Positions 34,169 through 46,250 of a stretch of 64,000 bases of DNA are shown here, in pieces. The stretch covers positions 310,694 through 374,693 of the forward strand of contig ML976659.1 in NCBI GenBank assembly GCA_010015655.1. Reading direction: 5' to 3'. Under the pieces are notes generated by a model. That model ran no database searches and was not told the DNA's origin. It saw nothing but the letters and a program-made list of their open reading frames with translations. How positions within the stretch are numbered: position 1 is the first letter of the stretch; every line of letters starts with the position of its first letter. The translations under genes were made by a program, and so were the position numbers. The DNA is from Bimuria novae-zelandiae CBS 107.79. Lineage: Eukaryota > Ascomycota > Dothideomycetes > Pleosporales > Didymosphaeriaceae.

Positions 34169-35889
34169 TTAACTCTGCGCACGCGATCGCATTGCGCGTC
34201 GCGTGCGCTTTGCCGGCCCCTCTAATAAACTATCTACTGAACAATCCGAACCTTCCGCTTCCTCCTAACTATCTTCTTCTAGTACTATAACCTTTTGTAG
34301 GCGCCCCCTTGCTTATTTTGTTATTAGCTTCGCCTCCTCCTCGCGGGCGATCTACAACACTTTTATTATTATATAGATTAATTAACCTTCTAGTTAAACT
34401 CTTTTTCCTTTCTTAGCCTTCTTTCGCTTCTAAAGAAGCTTAGACTAATCTGCGATCTACTTAGCTTAAATAGCTATTATAGCATTCTATATTTTATAAA
34501 GGCGTGTTATTCGCTCTGCGTAGCGTTTCACTGGCGAAAGGACTGCAGGATCCTCGCGAAGCGACTCTAGAAATTACTTATTTAATCTTAGTAGTTCTAC
34601 TAGCTTTAGAGGAGAGCTCTATAGTAGAGAGAGATCTAGATTAGTTGCTTATTATAGTATAGCTAAGATAGGTAATAGCGGGGGCGACTTGCAAGACAGG
34701 TTACTAAGGACGCGCATAGGTAACGCAGGCTATAAGCTAGTAGTACGCTATCTACTAAGTATATTTTTCTTTAATATTACTTTCTCTCGTGCGCAGGATA
34801 GTAATTCTATCTACTCTAATCGCGGGATACGCTATAAGCTAAGCCAGGATATTGCATGCGTCTTATAGGAGTAATACCGTTTAAACGCCAAAAAGATACT
34901 AAGATTAAGAGGTTAGAGTATATGCGAGTAATAAGTAGGCATAATTAGAAAATTAATCTAATTTCTTATATAGTAGGCGATAAAATCTGCGCGTATATAA
35001 CTTCTATGTCTATTTGCAATAAGTAAACGCTAGCGCCCCGCAGCCTTGTCGCGGGTTAATAGATTAAATACTCTCTTTAGCCATTCTAGACCCAGGTTAT
35101 TTAATGTCTAGCTATTCTTACTAGTAGCAAAATGCTACCCTAGGGGCAATTGCTTATTAATCTATCGTGTGTTAATATTATTTCTTTTAAAATTAAGAGG
35201 GGAGCTAGCGCTTTACCTGTAGCATTAATACACTTAATATCTATAACCTATTCTTACTTCCTAGTAATTACTTTGTCCTTTTAAGCAGTATTAAGGTACA
35301 CTAATACCTTTATAATCTGCTCCTTACTAACACCGAATCCTAACTTATCCATGTTCTATATATCCAAAGGGAGGTACGCATGCTCCTCTATTTTTAAAGC
35401 TATTACGTTAAACTAGCGCTCTACACGCGCGTAGGATGCTCCTTCCTTTTATAAATGCTTAAGATGCCTAGCAAATACCCCTTCTATTTTAGGGTTCCTC
35501 TTTTAGAAACGTGTAATCTATTTATTATTAATGTAGAAGAGTAATTATAAAAGAGAGACTAGTTATGACGCGTGCGTAACGCGTATAGCCCGTATAAGGA
35601 GGGTAAGCTCCTTTAGTATTAAGTAGGTAATTTAGGTTCTAGTAATAGTATAGTTTTTAATCTATCGTATAAGAGTCTTTTCTTCCGTGTTTAATAGGAT
35701 CTAAGCCATTTCGTGGCTTATAGACTACGTTAAGCCGCTGTAATGCCTGCGGTGTAAGGTGCGTCGCGAAACTTTAAAGAAGTCTATAGCAGAATTTAGA
35801 GAAGAAAAATCTTTATTTTAAAAGGCATATAAAGCCTTCTGTATTTGAATTTCGCGATTTGATTGTCTTTTTAGTGTTTAGGGAGGCAT
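34169..35889 (-). pseudogene. pogo-3 transposase, degraded
   Basis: It starts at ATG 35889 (MPP*TLKRQSNREIQ). A helix-turn-helix SAIDFFKVSRRTLHRR follows. The DDE domain shows NMDKLGF, LGLEWLKRVF, then LLIANRHRSY where LLIIDGH is expected (the second catalytic Asp has become Asn), and an intact LQPLDLSIF. The tail ends SVDSLLEGPAKRTRRAM... with a stop at 34169-34171. There are many Gln/Trp-to-stop changes. The length from 34169 to 35889 is not a multiple of three, so at least one small indel is present as well. Confidence 0.78.
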
Positions 35890-35931
35890 TAGTGGGTATA
35901 ACGCGTGATGCATGCGCGTCGCGTGCTTTTG

Positions 35932-35976
35932 CTGGGTTAAATCTGGGGTTGGGTTAAATCTGGGGGGGGGGGATTC
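35932..35976. repeat. pogo-3 right terminal inverted repeat
   Basis: GGGTTAAATCTGGGG occurs twice with starts at 35934 and 35951, again 17 bp apart, then a G run and GGATTC. It is the inverted counterpart of the left end, with C-to-T type differences (GACCCA becomes AACCCA on the complementary reading). Confidence 0.88.
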
Positions 35977-35978
35977 TA

Positions 35979-36257
35979 TACGTATTTCTAACTACTTTAC
36001 AGTCTACTTTATCTAATTTTCATAGGATTTATTTTAATAAATAATTAGAAAATATAGGGAAAGAGTAGATAGAATATCCTAAAATTTTAATATGTTATTC
36101 TTTATATATATATGTATATACCTTGAATTAAAGTCGCATAAATATATCTTTAGTATTAGGTAGGCTGGTAAACAGGTCAGGGTTGGGTTAGGATTGGGTT
36201 ATATTACATACGAACCTAATCCTAACCTAAACCTAACCTAATATTTTAGTATTAATA
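35979..36257. other. interior of the A/B LTR pair, right of pogo-3, with telomere-like tract
   Basis: An AT-rich stretch, then at 36145-36240 TAGGCTGGTAAAC...GGGTTGGGTTAGG followed by CCTAATCCTAACCTAAACC-type repeats, then LTR B. The GGCTGGTAAA word recurs in reverse at about 43840 and 43950. Confidence 0.6.
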
Positions 36258-36452
36258 TGTTAAGTCCTTCGGGGTAGCTGGTCTCAAAGGAGACTAGGAT
36301 TAGTTCTTAGGTAGGAGTACTATAAGGCAAGGAAGGGGTATTAATAGCTTGCGCGTATTAATAAAGTTATTAGCATTAAAGGTACTGTGCGGTTATAAAT
36401 AAATTGACTAGAGCTAAAGTATAATTTAAATAATAGATTAATAACTTAGGTT
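36258..36452. repeat. LTR-like repeat, copy B, left piece
   Basis: It starts TGTTAAGTCCTTCGGGGTAGC and matches copy A (32960 onward) up to the insertion point of gypsy-5. It continues at 43363. Confidence 0.7.
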
Positions 36453-36878
36453 TGTTATGAGGCGCTCATACCTTGTTCCAATCCAGGTTAGGGCGGTAAG
36501 GTATCGTAGTGCTTTACAAATTATTTAGTAGTATAAGTTAATGCGACACTTAGCGCGTGCTAGACAATCTAATCTTATAATAAATAAAATAACTATTAGT
36601 CTATATAGGAGAACGTACTTGCATAGAAGATATGTAAGTTAACTACAAGGAGCGTAGAAAGGAAACCGTCCTGTGTACATATATACCTGGCTTGCTTAGT
36701 ACCACTAATTGACTAAGTAGTCACGTGTCTTGCCTGCTTAGTTGCTTAGTACCACTAATTAACTAAGTAGTTACGTAACTCTAAAGCTAGCTCCTTAGCG
36801 TACTTATTAACCTATTTTTTTTAGCTACCTATCTTTATAAGCGCCTATCCCTTATTATCTTACTTTTAGTTTATAACA
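36453..36878 (-). repeat. gypsy-5 left LTR (3' LTR of the element)
   Basis: 426 bp, TGTTATGAGG...TTTATAACA. It is 52 bp longer than the right copy because GCTTAGTACCACTAATT...AAGTAGT-CACGT is present twice in tandem near 36695-36775. Confidence 0.87.
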
Positions 36879-37167
36879 CTATCCCTCCCTTCCTAGTCTT
36901 TATCCACGAAGAACTATACTTACTAACTAAATAATTAGTACTTATTATTGTCACGAACTTATCTTTACTATTAAGGTATATAGAAGTATTATAGTATTAA
37001 AATATTCTAACTACAAGACCTATTCGCGGGTCTATAAGGTGTTAATTTATTTAAAAAAGTATAGTAAGTGCCTAAAGAAGGGCGTAAAGTGCGATATAGC
37101 TATTACTTATAATAAATTTTCTTATTTAATTACTAAAAAGTAAAAATTAAATGCGCAAATCCTAGCG

Positions 37168-37273
37168 GCGCGAAAAGAGTAAGACGTAGTATTTAAGGCT
37201 ATATATATAGCACGCGCGAAAAGAGTAAGACGTAGTATTTAAGGCTATATATATAGCACGCGCGAAAAAAGAG
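37168..37273. repeat. 46-bp tandem duplication inside gypsy-5
   Basis: GCGCGAAAAGAGTAAGACG... starts at 37168, 37214 and (partially) 37260. The two full copies are identical by eye. They lie between the left LTR and the end of pol. Confidence 0.85.
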
Positions 37274-37499
37274 TATTTAGCTAAATTATTAGTATTAAAT
37301 ATAAAGCATGCTAAAGAGGCGATTACTATTAAGAGTACTACTTTAGAGGAATTAGAGGAAGACCCGCCTTAGCTCTCTTGGCTAAATAGCCTGGCTAAGT
37401 TTACCCCGACTATCTAGTCGGCCATGGAGGAACTCCCTCCTAACTTCTAGGATAACCCGCCATCTTTAGCATTCTAGGCCCTCCTAGGGCGCGGGGTGT

Positions 37500-40400
37500 C
37501 TGGGTGTTTTTTATAAAACCTGTCTAGGGCAGCTTTATAGTTAGTAAGGTTTCTTGCTAGTTTTTATATATTATAGTTTTCTAGCTATCCTTCCTATTTT
37601 ACTAGGTACTTATACTGACGTCTAAATTTTTATAAATCCCTAATTACCTTAATCTTATATTCTTTATCCTTAAGTTTTAAATGCAATTCTAATTTAGCGT
37701 TTAGTAGTACTAGTTTTAATAATAATTTATAGAAGACTAGGTGTATGCATGTATTTATAGGTAACTATAGTTTAAAATTAACTAGTTTTTTAACTTCTTA
37801 AATTTTAAATAGTCCTTTTTAAAGATTATCTACTTTTTTACTTAGTCTTATTATCTTAAGATTTTTTCGCGGGAGGAGAACTCTATCACTCTTTTTAAAA
37901 GTTAGTCCCTTAATCTTTTTTTATTTACTTATTACGCTATTTGCTTATTACGTCGTGCGATATTTTTATATAGCGTTTTATATAATTCCCGCATAAGTTT
38001 TACTTTATTAGCTACGTTTTTTGCAACGCTTTTAATGTCTAGCGGATCCTAGTAAGTCGTTAGCTCACATCCGTGATTAGCGTAGTATAGTAAGTACCCT
38101 ATAGTCGCTAATCTCGCGCTATTGTATGCTAGCTAGGCTATTAGTAATAGCTTAACCTAATTATCTAAAAGCTTATTTATATATATTTAGAGGTACTATT
38201 CTAACGTCTAATTTATTTGCTTAGTCTAGCTATCTATTTTAGGGTGGAAGCTTATCATAAGCTTATATTTAACCCTTAATTTTGCCATGAGCGTGGTCTA
38301 ATACAATAATATAAATATCTTAGCCCTATTTATAATAAACTTATTTAGTTATCTAACCTGCGATATTAGCTCTTATTTACTATATAGGCTAATTCTTTTA
38401 CTAATATAGCTTCTTTAATTAGCACGAACCTTAACTCCTTAGTTAGTTAATAAACTATAACTAAGATAGAGTTATAGGGTTTCTTATTTCTTAGCACTAA
38501 TAATATTAGTAGTTTTATAATAAAGTCTATAGTTACACTAGACTACGGTTTTAGGGGCGATTATAGTAGCTATAAGAGGCTATAAGGCTTATATCTCTTA
38601 AACTTATTTTTATAATAGGTTAAATAGTTACCTAAAACTTTCTATACTACCTCGCGTAACCTAAGGACTACATATTTATTTGTAATTTAACGCGTTATTT
38701 TAGTAATTCCTAGGTATCCCTAGTTCTTATTTTTATATAACTTCTTAATTAGCAGCGGAGCAACCTACTTGTTAATTTAAATATAGTTTTAATAGTCTTA
38801 TACTATTAATTTTATAGCTTTATAAAGATTATATACTTAATAGTCCTCTTTTATAAGCCTCCCGTAATCCTGTATCCTATCTATAACTAGTCTATAATAG
38901 GTAAAGTCTACGCGTCACACTTCTAGTGCTAGCGCGAGCTATATCTTATTATAGCAAAGGGTTCTATCCTTCGCATAGGTTAAGATTGTAATATAATTAC
39001 CTTTATTATCTTCTTCTACTAGGTCTAATTATTTACTTAGTGCGTCTACCGCGGCGTTTGCGTTTCTTAGTAGGTGTATAATATAAAAGTTAAACTCTGT
39101 TATTTATTTAGATTACTTAGCCTACTATTAATTAAGCTTTTTAGTCGTCGTGAAGCGTGTAAGGTTAAAGTAATTAGAAAATACCTCTATTTAATATTTA
39201 GCTCCTTTAAGCTATACTTTTTATTACTTAAAATAGTTAATAATTACTAGGAGTTCTTTGTTATAGATTTTATAGTTAAGTTTTACTCCTAAAAGCTTTC
39301 TTATATAATAGAAGACTAGTCTCTATTTCTTATTATTATATTCTTATAGTAGTACGGCCCCTAACGCGTAGTCTAATACGTCTGTGTAGATGCAATGTTG
39401 CCGCTCTAGGTTATATATCTATAATAGGGGTGCTATTAGGAATAGGCACTTTAACTATTTAAAAGTCCTTTTTTCTACCTTTTATAGAGGTTGCTATTTT
39501 CCTATCTTTATAAGTTCTATTAGTAGAGCGGTAACCTTAGAGTAGTTCCTAATAAATTTATAATAAAAGTTAGTAAAGCCTAAAAAGAATTAGATATCTT
39601 TTACTAATTTTAGTAATAATTATTCTTTTATTATTACAATTTTTATTTATTTATTTTAACACCTTCCTAGGATATTATAAATCCAAGATATTTTGTTTTA
39701 GTAACGTGGAATTCATACTTCTTAGGGTGTAAAAGTAATCTATACTCTTATAGCTTTTATAATACCTTATAGACATGTTCTTTATACTCTTCCAGGGTTC
39801 TACTTAAATACACTAGTATATTATTAAGGTATGCTATATAGAATACGTCTAAGTATTTATATAATACTTAATTTATTAGTTCTTAAAAGGTTGCTAGGGC
39901 GTTTATTAGTCCTATTAGTATAATTATATACTTAAAGAGGCTATATCTCGTGCAGAAAGCTATTTTCCACTTATAGCCCTTTACTATTTAAATTTTATAG
40001 AATCTATTCTAGATATTAAATTTTATAAACTACTTAGCTCCTTAGAGTCGATTCATAAGCTCTATTATTAAGGGTAATAAGTAGTAGTTTTTAATAGTTA
40101 TGACGTTTAACTATTTATAATCTATATAAAGTCGTAGCCTGCCGTCCTTTTTACGAATAAAGAGTATAGGGAAGGCTATAGGACTTTAACTAAGCTACTA
40201 TTTCCCTAAGCGTAGGTTCTTTTATATTAGCTTTTTTAACTCTTTCTCTTGTTTATAGGTAAGGGGCCTTAGGCGCTCTAGCTATAGCTTAGCTTTTTCT
40301 ACTAGTAGTATCTCGTGATCCTACTTTTTGTGTTTAGGTAGGATAGTTTTATTATATTCCTTAAATAAATCTACGAATTCCTTATATTCTTCTATTCTAG

Positions 40401-42985
40401 TAGACCTAAGTTATTAGGAACTATTTTAGCTTCTTAGACTTATATATAGTGCACCTATCTTAGATATCGCTTTAAGATCCTATTTATCTTACAAACTAAT
40501 ATTTTTTATATTATAGATAGTTAGTTCACCTTTCTTACTTAAGGTTTCTAGGGAGTTTCCCTTTTGCTAAGGCTTACCTAAGCTGTTAACGGCGGATTCT
40601 ACGAAAGAATTATTTATTTAATTTAGTCTATCTATAAATTATATTACTTAAGCTATTTATATTTAATAATAGCTTTAATATCTCCTATCTTTATAATAGT
40701 AAAGATGTGTTAGCTTTCTAGGCCTTTTATATTAACTTATACTAGCGCTATTTTAAGGCGTAACTAGCTATTACTATATCCTTGCGATTAGGTTCTATTC
40801 GTAAGTCCTATTTATAGTAGTATTCTCTTATTATAATATAGCATATTATACTTTTTAACTACTTATAGGGTAATTAAACACGCGTCTACCCCTAGGTTAA
40901 TAAGTGCTATAACACGATACCTATGCACTATAATATTCTTAATTAAGCGTTTCTTATCTTAGTAAGTATTTACTTAATAAACTATAATAATTATACTATT
41001 GTTAGTATGGCTTGTTGCCTAATAATAATTTAGTTTTTTAAGTCCTTAGACTTATTCTAGACCTCCTATAAGACCTCTACCTCTTAGATTTAATCTTTAA
41101 GTTAGGCTAGCCTCGAGATCTCCTTAATCTTATACTATTTATATTACTATTAATATAGTATATAGGTCTCTTTAATCCTATTAGACTTATATACTCCTAG
41201 TATCCTGTGTTATAGGTAATTCGGAGTAAGGCACTCGTTCTAGGCTAATATATTATATCCTAAGTAACTATTAGAGGAGGCAGCTTTTTCCTGCAGGCTT
41301 AGATATATAAAGCACTATAGGTTACACTAGTCCTATCTAATTAATATGTAACCTGCGTCTCTCCCTAGCTATATGCTCCTTATTATTATATTAGTATCGC
41401 GGGGGTCTAGGCCCTAAAGGAACTAGCCTGTCTCGAACTTTTATTACCTATATAGCTTATAGGTAATATTAAAATAATAGTGCTAATTATTCTACTTATA
41501 GTACTTAACTTAATAAATTAAAAAGTATTTATAGTAATTATTAGGCACGTTACACTAGCTTTTCTTTAGTTAGTAATAGTTTGATCTTTTTAGGATATAA
41601 GTAGCCTTAACTTAAGCTTTAGAATACTATTAGCATACTTTACGCGTGCATTACCACTATATAGCGTGTTTATGTTATTCTAGTATTGTAATCTAGCGTA
41701 GGTGATACTTTAGGGGCCCTTATAGCTTCTTGGCAAGCTAATAGGCATCCCATGCGTGCGGTCCTTAAACGACTACCTTTGTCTCGCACTAAGACGAGTG
41801 ATGTAGTGTGCTATTGCATATCTAGTAGGTGTCGTTTGCTAGTTATTAGAAGACCTAGTATTCCTAGAGGGTCTTCCTCTCCCCCTCCTATTCTACTAGT
41901 TCGGGGATCTCCTGCGTAAGGTCTACCTCATCGGCTTCTACCGGCGTGAGGGTGGTCATGACCACGCGTAAGAGACTAGTCGTGTTAACTCTAGTCTCTG
42001 TCTTTAGGCAGTCTTTTGCGAAGTGGCCCTGTTCTCCGTATTAGAGGCAGGCTTTATTCTTAAATTTTCGCTCTCGCTCCTCTTGCGAGATACTATCCCT
42101 GCCCTAGTAGCTCTTTTTTAGCTTATATAGCTGCCTTCCTTTACCGTTTTTCTTTTTATACTATTAGGCTTTATTAATTATAATAATATCTCTATCCCTG
42201 TCCCTTTTTATAGACTAGGTACTAGTTTCCCTTCTAGAGAGTAGTTAAGTGCCGTGCTATTTCTCTAGCTTTTATTTATATAAGTAATTATCTACTTTAA
42301 TAGCGTTATTAATAAGTTTTTCTAAATTATTAGTCTTTCCCTAGTAGACTAGTTTGTCCTTAACCGTTTCTTTTAGTCTATTATAGTAGGTAATTATAAA
42401 TAGGGCTTTTCCCTATTCGTTAAGTTCTACTATAATCTACTTAAACTCTAAAGTATAAAGTACTACTAATTTTTCTTAACGTAGGCGCTAGAGGCGTATT
42501 TTAGCCTAAGATTTTTTATTAATTATACTAAATATTTCTTTTATAGCTTTATAAAAAGACTCTTAGTCTTTAATGGCGTCCTTAGTAGCGTTTAAATTAT
42601 AATTTTTAAGTTTACTATATTTAAGGAAGTTATTAATTATTAGTCTAGCCTACGCGGCTACCTTATTTTATATATTTATATAAGTAACTAAAATTTTATT
42701 CTATTCTATTTTAAACCTTTTTAGGTTATATTAGATAAATAGTTTTATTTAAGTTAGGAACGTTCCTAAGTAGCCTTTATTAGTATAGGGTTTAAGTTTT
42801 AAAACCTTTAGTTAATGTCTTGCGTCCTTTTACCTTCCTATCTTTTTACTTATCTTATTAATAATTTCTTAAAGCTAGGCTATTTAAGCTACTTATTTAG
42901 TAACTAGCTTTCTTAGCGTCTTTTCCTTATACGCTAGGGCTAAGGTTGTTAAACTAAGTTTAGCTATTATACTATAAGATAGTTA
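37500..42985 (-). pseudogene. gypsy-5 gag-pol, broken
   Basis: On the minus strand the zinc knuckle near 42015-42060 reads ACL*YGEQGHFAKDC, a CCHC box in which the second Cys became Tyr and a Gln became stop. RT has PILFIRKKDGRLRLYIDYK near 40105-40165 and the catalytic motif at 39830-39841 reads YLNN instead of YLDD. The chromodomain near 37530-37620 reads YLVKWEG*LENYNI*KLARNLTN with Trp-to-stop changes. Domain order and presence match chromoviruses, but the gene is not translatable. Confidence 0.8.
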
Positions 42986-42988
42986 AAG

Positions 42989-43362
42989 TGTTCTAAAGTG
43001 CTTATATCTTATTCTAATTTAAGTTAGGATAGTAAGGTATTATAGTACTTTATAAATTATTTAGTAGTATAAGTTAATGCGACACTTAGCGCGTGCTAAA
43101 TAATCTAATTTTATAATAAATAAGATAAATATTAGTTTATATAGGAGAACGTACTTGCATAGAAGATATATAAGTTAACTATAAGGAGCGTAGAAAGGAA
43201 ACCGTCCTGTGTACATATATACCTGGCTTGTTCAGTACTACTAATTAACTAAGTAGTCACGTGACTCCGAGGCTAGCTCCTTAGCGTACTTGTTAACCCG
43301 TTCTTCGGCCGCCTGTCCTTATAAGCGCCTATCTCTCGTCATCTTGCTTCTGGTTCGTAACA
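42989..43362 (-). repeat. gypsy-5 right LTR (5' LTR of the element)
   Basis: 374 bp, TGTTCTAAAG...GTTCGTAACA. It aligns to the left LTR with mostly C/T and G/A differences. The 5' half is more mutated than the 3' half. Confidence 0.87.
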
Positions 43363-43408
43363 AGATTAAACACGAGTATAGAAGGACTATACTTAGCGTT
43401 CCTATATA
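43363..43408. repeat. LTR-like repeat, copy B, right piece
   Basis: AGATTAAACACGAGTATAGAAGG...CTATATA matches the end of copy A at about 33137-33182. It resumes exactly where gypsy-5 ends, showing that the LTR was split by that insertion. Confidence 0.7.
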
Positions 43409-44100
43409 TATAACTAATCCTATAATATCCTATAGTTCTATACTATCCTAAACGTGGTACATATGGGATCCTATAGTACAGTCACGTAATCCTAATGTCC
43501 TATAATCTTGGCGTGTGGGACATCGTGGGACATTACATAATCCTTAGTAGGGTAAGAGCGTTACCTTTCGTTATAAAGTATTTAATGTCGTTCCGTTAAA
43601 CTTGGGATCCTAACATAATATAGGACGAGGAAGTATAACTTCCTTTATAAAAGAATTAGAGGCTTAAGCGTTATTTACACTTATTATTATAATAAATAGC
43701 TATTATACTTAAATTATTAACGACCCTAAAAAATCCTCTACATACTAAACGTTAGGTCTAACCTAACCCTAACCTAATGTCTATGCGACCCTAACTTAAT
43801 CCTAACCTAACTCTAACCTAAGCTTAGTAACCCTTAACCCATTTACCAGCCTAGTATTAGGTAAGATATTAAGAAGTAAAGGTTAGATTTTTAGTATTCT
43901 AGTCCGTGCAGATCTGACCCAACCCCAACCCAACCCTAACCCATTTACCAGCCTACCCTAGTGTCTTTATCTAAGCGTTATATAGTTGTAACTATAATTT
44001 CTTACGATCTTTTTATAGTTAAATCATTCTTTAGGTTCTAGCGATTTAATCGCTACTATCGTAGCCTTAATTAGGGTTATATTAGTGGAGTTATCACGTG
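43409..44100. other. non-coding region with repeats, no gene recognised
   Basis: It contains GTGTGGGACATCGTGGGACAT near 43510 and a patch (GGATCCTA) repeated at 43470 and 43610. The telomere-like tract is listed separately. The left limit of the LINE was not fixed and may lie in here. Confidence 0.5.
43745..43960. repeat. telomere-like CCTAAC/CCCAAC tract with a repeated module
   Basis: A run of CCTAACCCTAACC-, CCTAACTC- and CCCAACCCAACCCTAACC-type words. AACCCATTTACCAGCCTA occurs twice (about 43837 and 43947) and flanks a segment (43855-43915) that recurs in reverse orientation at about 33990-34055. It resembles a degenerate interstitial telomeric repeat (TTAGGG-related) but is not perfect hexamers. 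Confidence 0.65.
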
Positions 44101-44149
44101 TTAAAGTTGAGGCCTTGTTTTAGTGGGTGGGCCGTTTCGCCCGATGGGA

Positions 44150-44165
44150 GGGGGGGGGGGGGGGG
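44150..44165 (+). repeat. poly-G run
   Basis: Sixteen consecutive G after CCGATGGGA. It may be near the 5' end of the LINE. Confidence 0.95.
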
Positions 44166-44699
44166 CGTCGATTCGGGGTGAACCTTGGTAAAATACGTTA
44201 CAAGGAGCTCGTTTTTAGTGAGGCATATGCCAAGCTATTTCTATCTAATAGCGCCACACCACAACTCTTTAAAATAATAATAAAAAATATTAAATATATA
44301 AGAAAATAGCCCTAAATTGTCTCTTTTACGTCATAAATTATTCTAAATTATTATTAAAGATTATGGTTGTGGCGCAGCACTGTCACCTCGAAGCTACCTT
44401 AGCGTAAGTCACCTTTACCAACTTCTAAATTATGAGAACCTGCTAAAATCTGTATATTTTTTATTAGATTTAATCTTAAAATTACCTAAAACCTATCTCT
44501 AAGCTATCCTCTGCCCCTGTAGTGCCTATAGCTAGTAAATAATAGCATAGAGACGCCTGCGAGACTCCCCCTAGAAGCCTCTATAGTAACCTGCCCCGCC
44601 GACCTAGAGTTAGCGAGGCACCTTAACATAAGCCACCCCTTAAGGAGACAGCCGCAGTAGCATGTAGCAGTAGTACTACGTCTTAACCTAGGTAGAGGA

Positions 44700-46250
44700 G
44701 TGCAGACTAGAAACGCGCTAGCTACTACTACAGTAACTAAAGCCCTAATAACCTATATCACGGCCGCCAAACAAGCTACCACTACCTAAGAGGCCATAAT
44801 CTACACCCTAGCACAGGCTGTAGACAACTACCTTAATACCTATAAGCTCCCTAAAGAGTAGGCAGTTGCTAACGCCTTCTACTAGCGCGTTATATAGGCC
44901 CTAAAAAACTCTACTCTAGCGCTAAGCCTCTTGCGCATAGACTATACTAAGAATATTAATACTAACGCTAGCACTAGTGCTAGCGATAGTAGCTATAATT
45001 ATAGTAAGGCTACGGGGCTAAGAATATAGGTAAACGTAGCTACTAGCGCGAACCCCTTAAGCACAGGGTATACTACCTCTAGTAGTAACTAGAGTAGCAC
45101 TAGGGCTACTACTAATAGATATACTCGCTATAGTTAAAGCAACACTAAGGACTCTAGGATCCTTATTATAGTGCCTGCGCCAGAGCGGCTCTTATAGAAC
45201 TTACTATATGCAATTAAAAAGGCCATTTGCGACACGCTAGGCCTTAACCTTAGCGCTATATCTAGCGCCTTAAAGACTAGGACAGGATAGGCCATCACCC
45301 CTGCTAATAACAAGATAAGAGACAGCCTTATAGAATAGGGAAAGAAAGATTTAATAATAAGCGCTGTAAGAGGCAGCATAGCTAAGCTACTATAGAAATA
45401 GTTTAACTATACTATACCTAACGTCCCTAGCGCGTACTAATTCTTGCTAGGCCTAGAGGTGCCAGTTACACACGATATAATAGAGGATAAGGCAGCCATA
45501 TAAACAGGCTTACTACCTATTAACTATAGACAGTTAAGGCATGGCGCTAATAAAGACGGAACTATTACCTAGATTATCTCCTTTATAAAGAAAGTGCGAT
45601 AATTTAGGCTTTTAGGTAGTAGTAGCGCCTTAAGGGAGATTACTAAGACCCTAGCTATATAACAACACGACCTAGGCTACTAGGGCTACTATAACCTACT
45701 AAAATACGTGCGCCTCCCCCGCTATAATAACTATAGCAAGAAATAAGAGGACTACATAGGCCCCCTAGGCTTAGGATATACCTATCTAGTGCAGTGCGCT
45801 AACTATTTTAGCCTATATTAGGCAAGGTATATTAACTACCTAGCAGCGCTACGCCGAGTTAATAAGCAGGTTATTAGGCTAATAAGGAGGGAGATAGGTA
45901 TATACCGCCACGCTAATTGTTAGGCCTATAAGCACGCTAATCGCCTGTCCCTAGGTACTAAAATAGAGGTAGTAACTGCGGCAGCCTAGAACAGCTTACT
46001 AGAACTCTGTGATGGCCTATATAGTGCCCCCGCTGCCCCTAGCTCACATCTAGCAGGCGCAATAATAACGCTAGTAAACGCTAATAAGCGACGCAACCCA
46101 GGACTGGAGGCGTTAACAGGGCCCTCTACCCGCCCATAACGCTCCACTTATATCCCTAGGAACCTAAATCTAATAGCAATATTAGCGCGTAGCGTTGCGC
46201 CACCTTAAGATTATATAGCTTTATTCTTATTAGAGAAAGACATAAGTATA
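44700..46250 (+). pseudogene. LINE ORF1 (gag-like), broken
   Basis: A plus-strand frame with long stop-poor stretches (VTKALITYITAAKQATTT, IDYTKNINTNASTSASDSS, LGYTYLVQCANYFSLYQARY). Its interruptions are TAA/TAG where Gln fits. It is rich in Ser/Thr/Ala. Position upstream of the endonuclease/RT frame suggests the nucleic-acid-binding ORF1 of Tad-type LINEs. A CCHC knuckle was not located with confidence, so assignment rests on position. Confidence 0.55.

Larger units (their letters stand above)
34121..35976 (-). mobile_element. pogo-3: complete pogo-type DNA transposon
   Basis: 1856 bp between TA duplications (34119-34120 and 35977-35978), with inverted repeats of about 42 bp. The ends contain a C/G run (7 on the left, about 11 on the right) followed by CAGATTTGACCCA-type words. 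It encodes a mutated transposase on the minus strand. The interior is more AT-rich than the ends. It is nested within the A/B LTR element. Confidence 0.87.
36453..43362 (-). mobile_element. gypsy-5: full-length Ty3/gypsy chromovirus inserted in LTR B
   Basis: 6910 bp with LTRs at both ends and flanks AGGTT (36448-36452) and AGATT (43363-43367), a 5-bp target duplication with one G/A change. Coding is on the minus strand. The polypurine tract (AGGAAGGGAGGGATAG on the minus strand) abuts the left LTR at 36879. Order from right to left: gag, zinc knuckle, protease, RT, RNase H, integrase, chromodomain. It carries RIP-like stops throughout. Confidence 0.88.

Noticed and set aside
44127..44309. 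Open frame of 60 codons starting near the poly-G run.
   Set aside because: A short glycine-rich frame made by the G run. It is not part of the LINE frames.
45134..45379. Open frame of 81 codons on the minus strand.
   Set aside because: Antisense of the LINE ORF1 trace.
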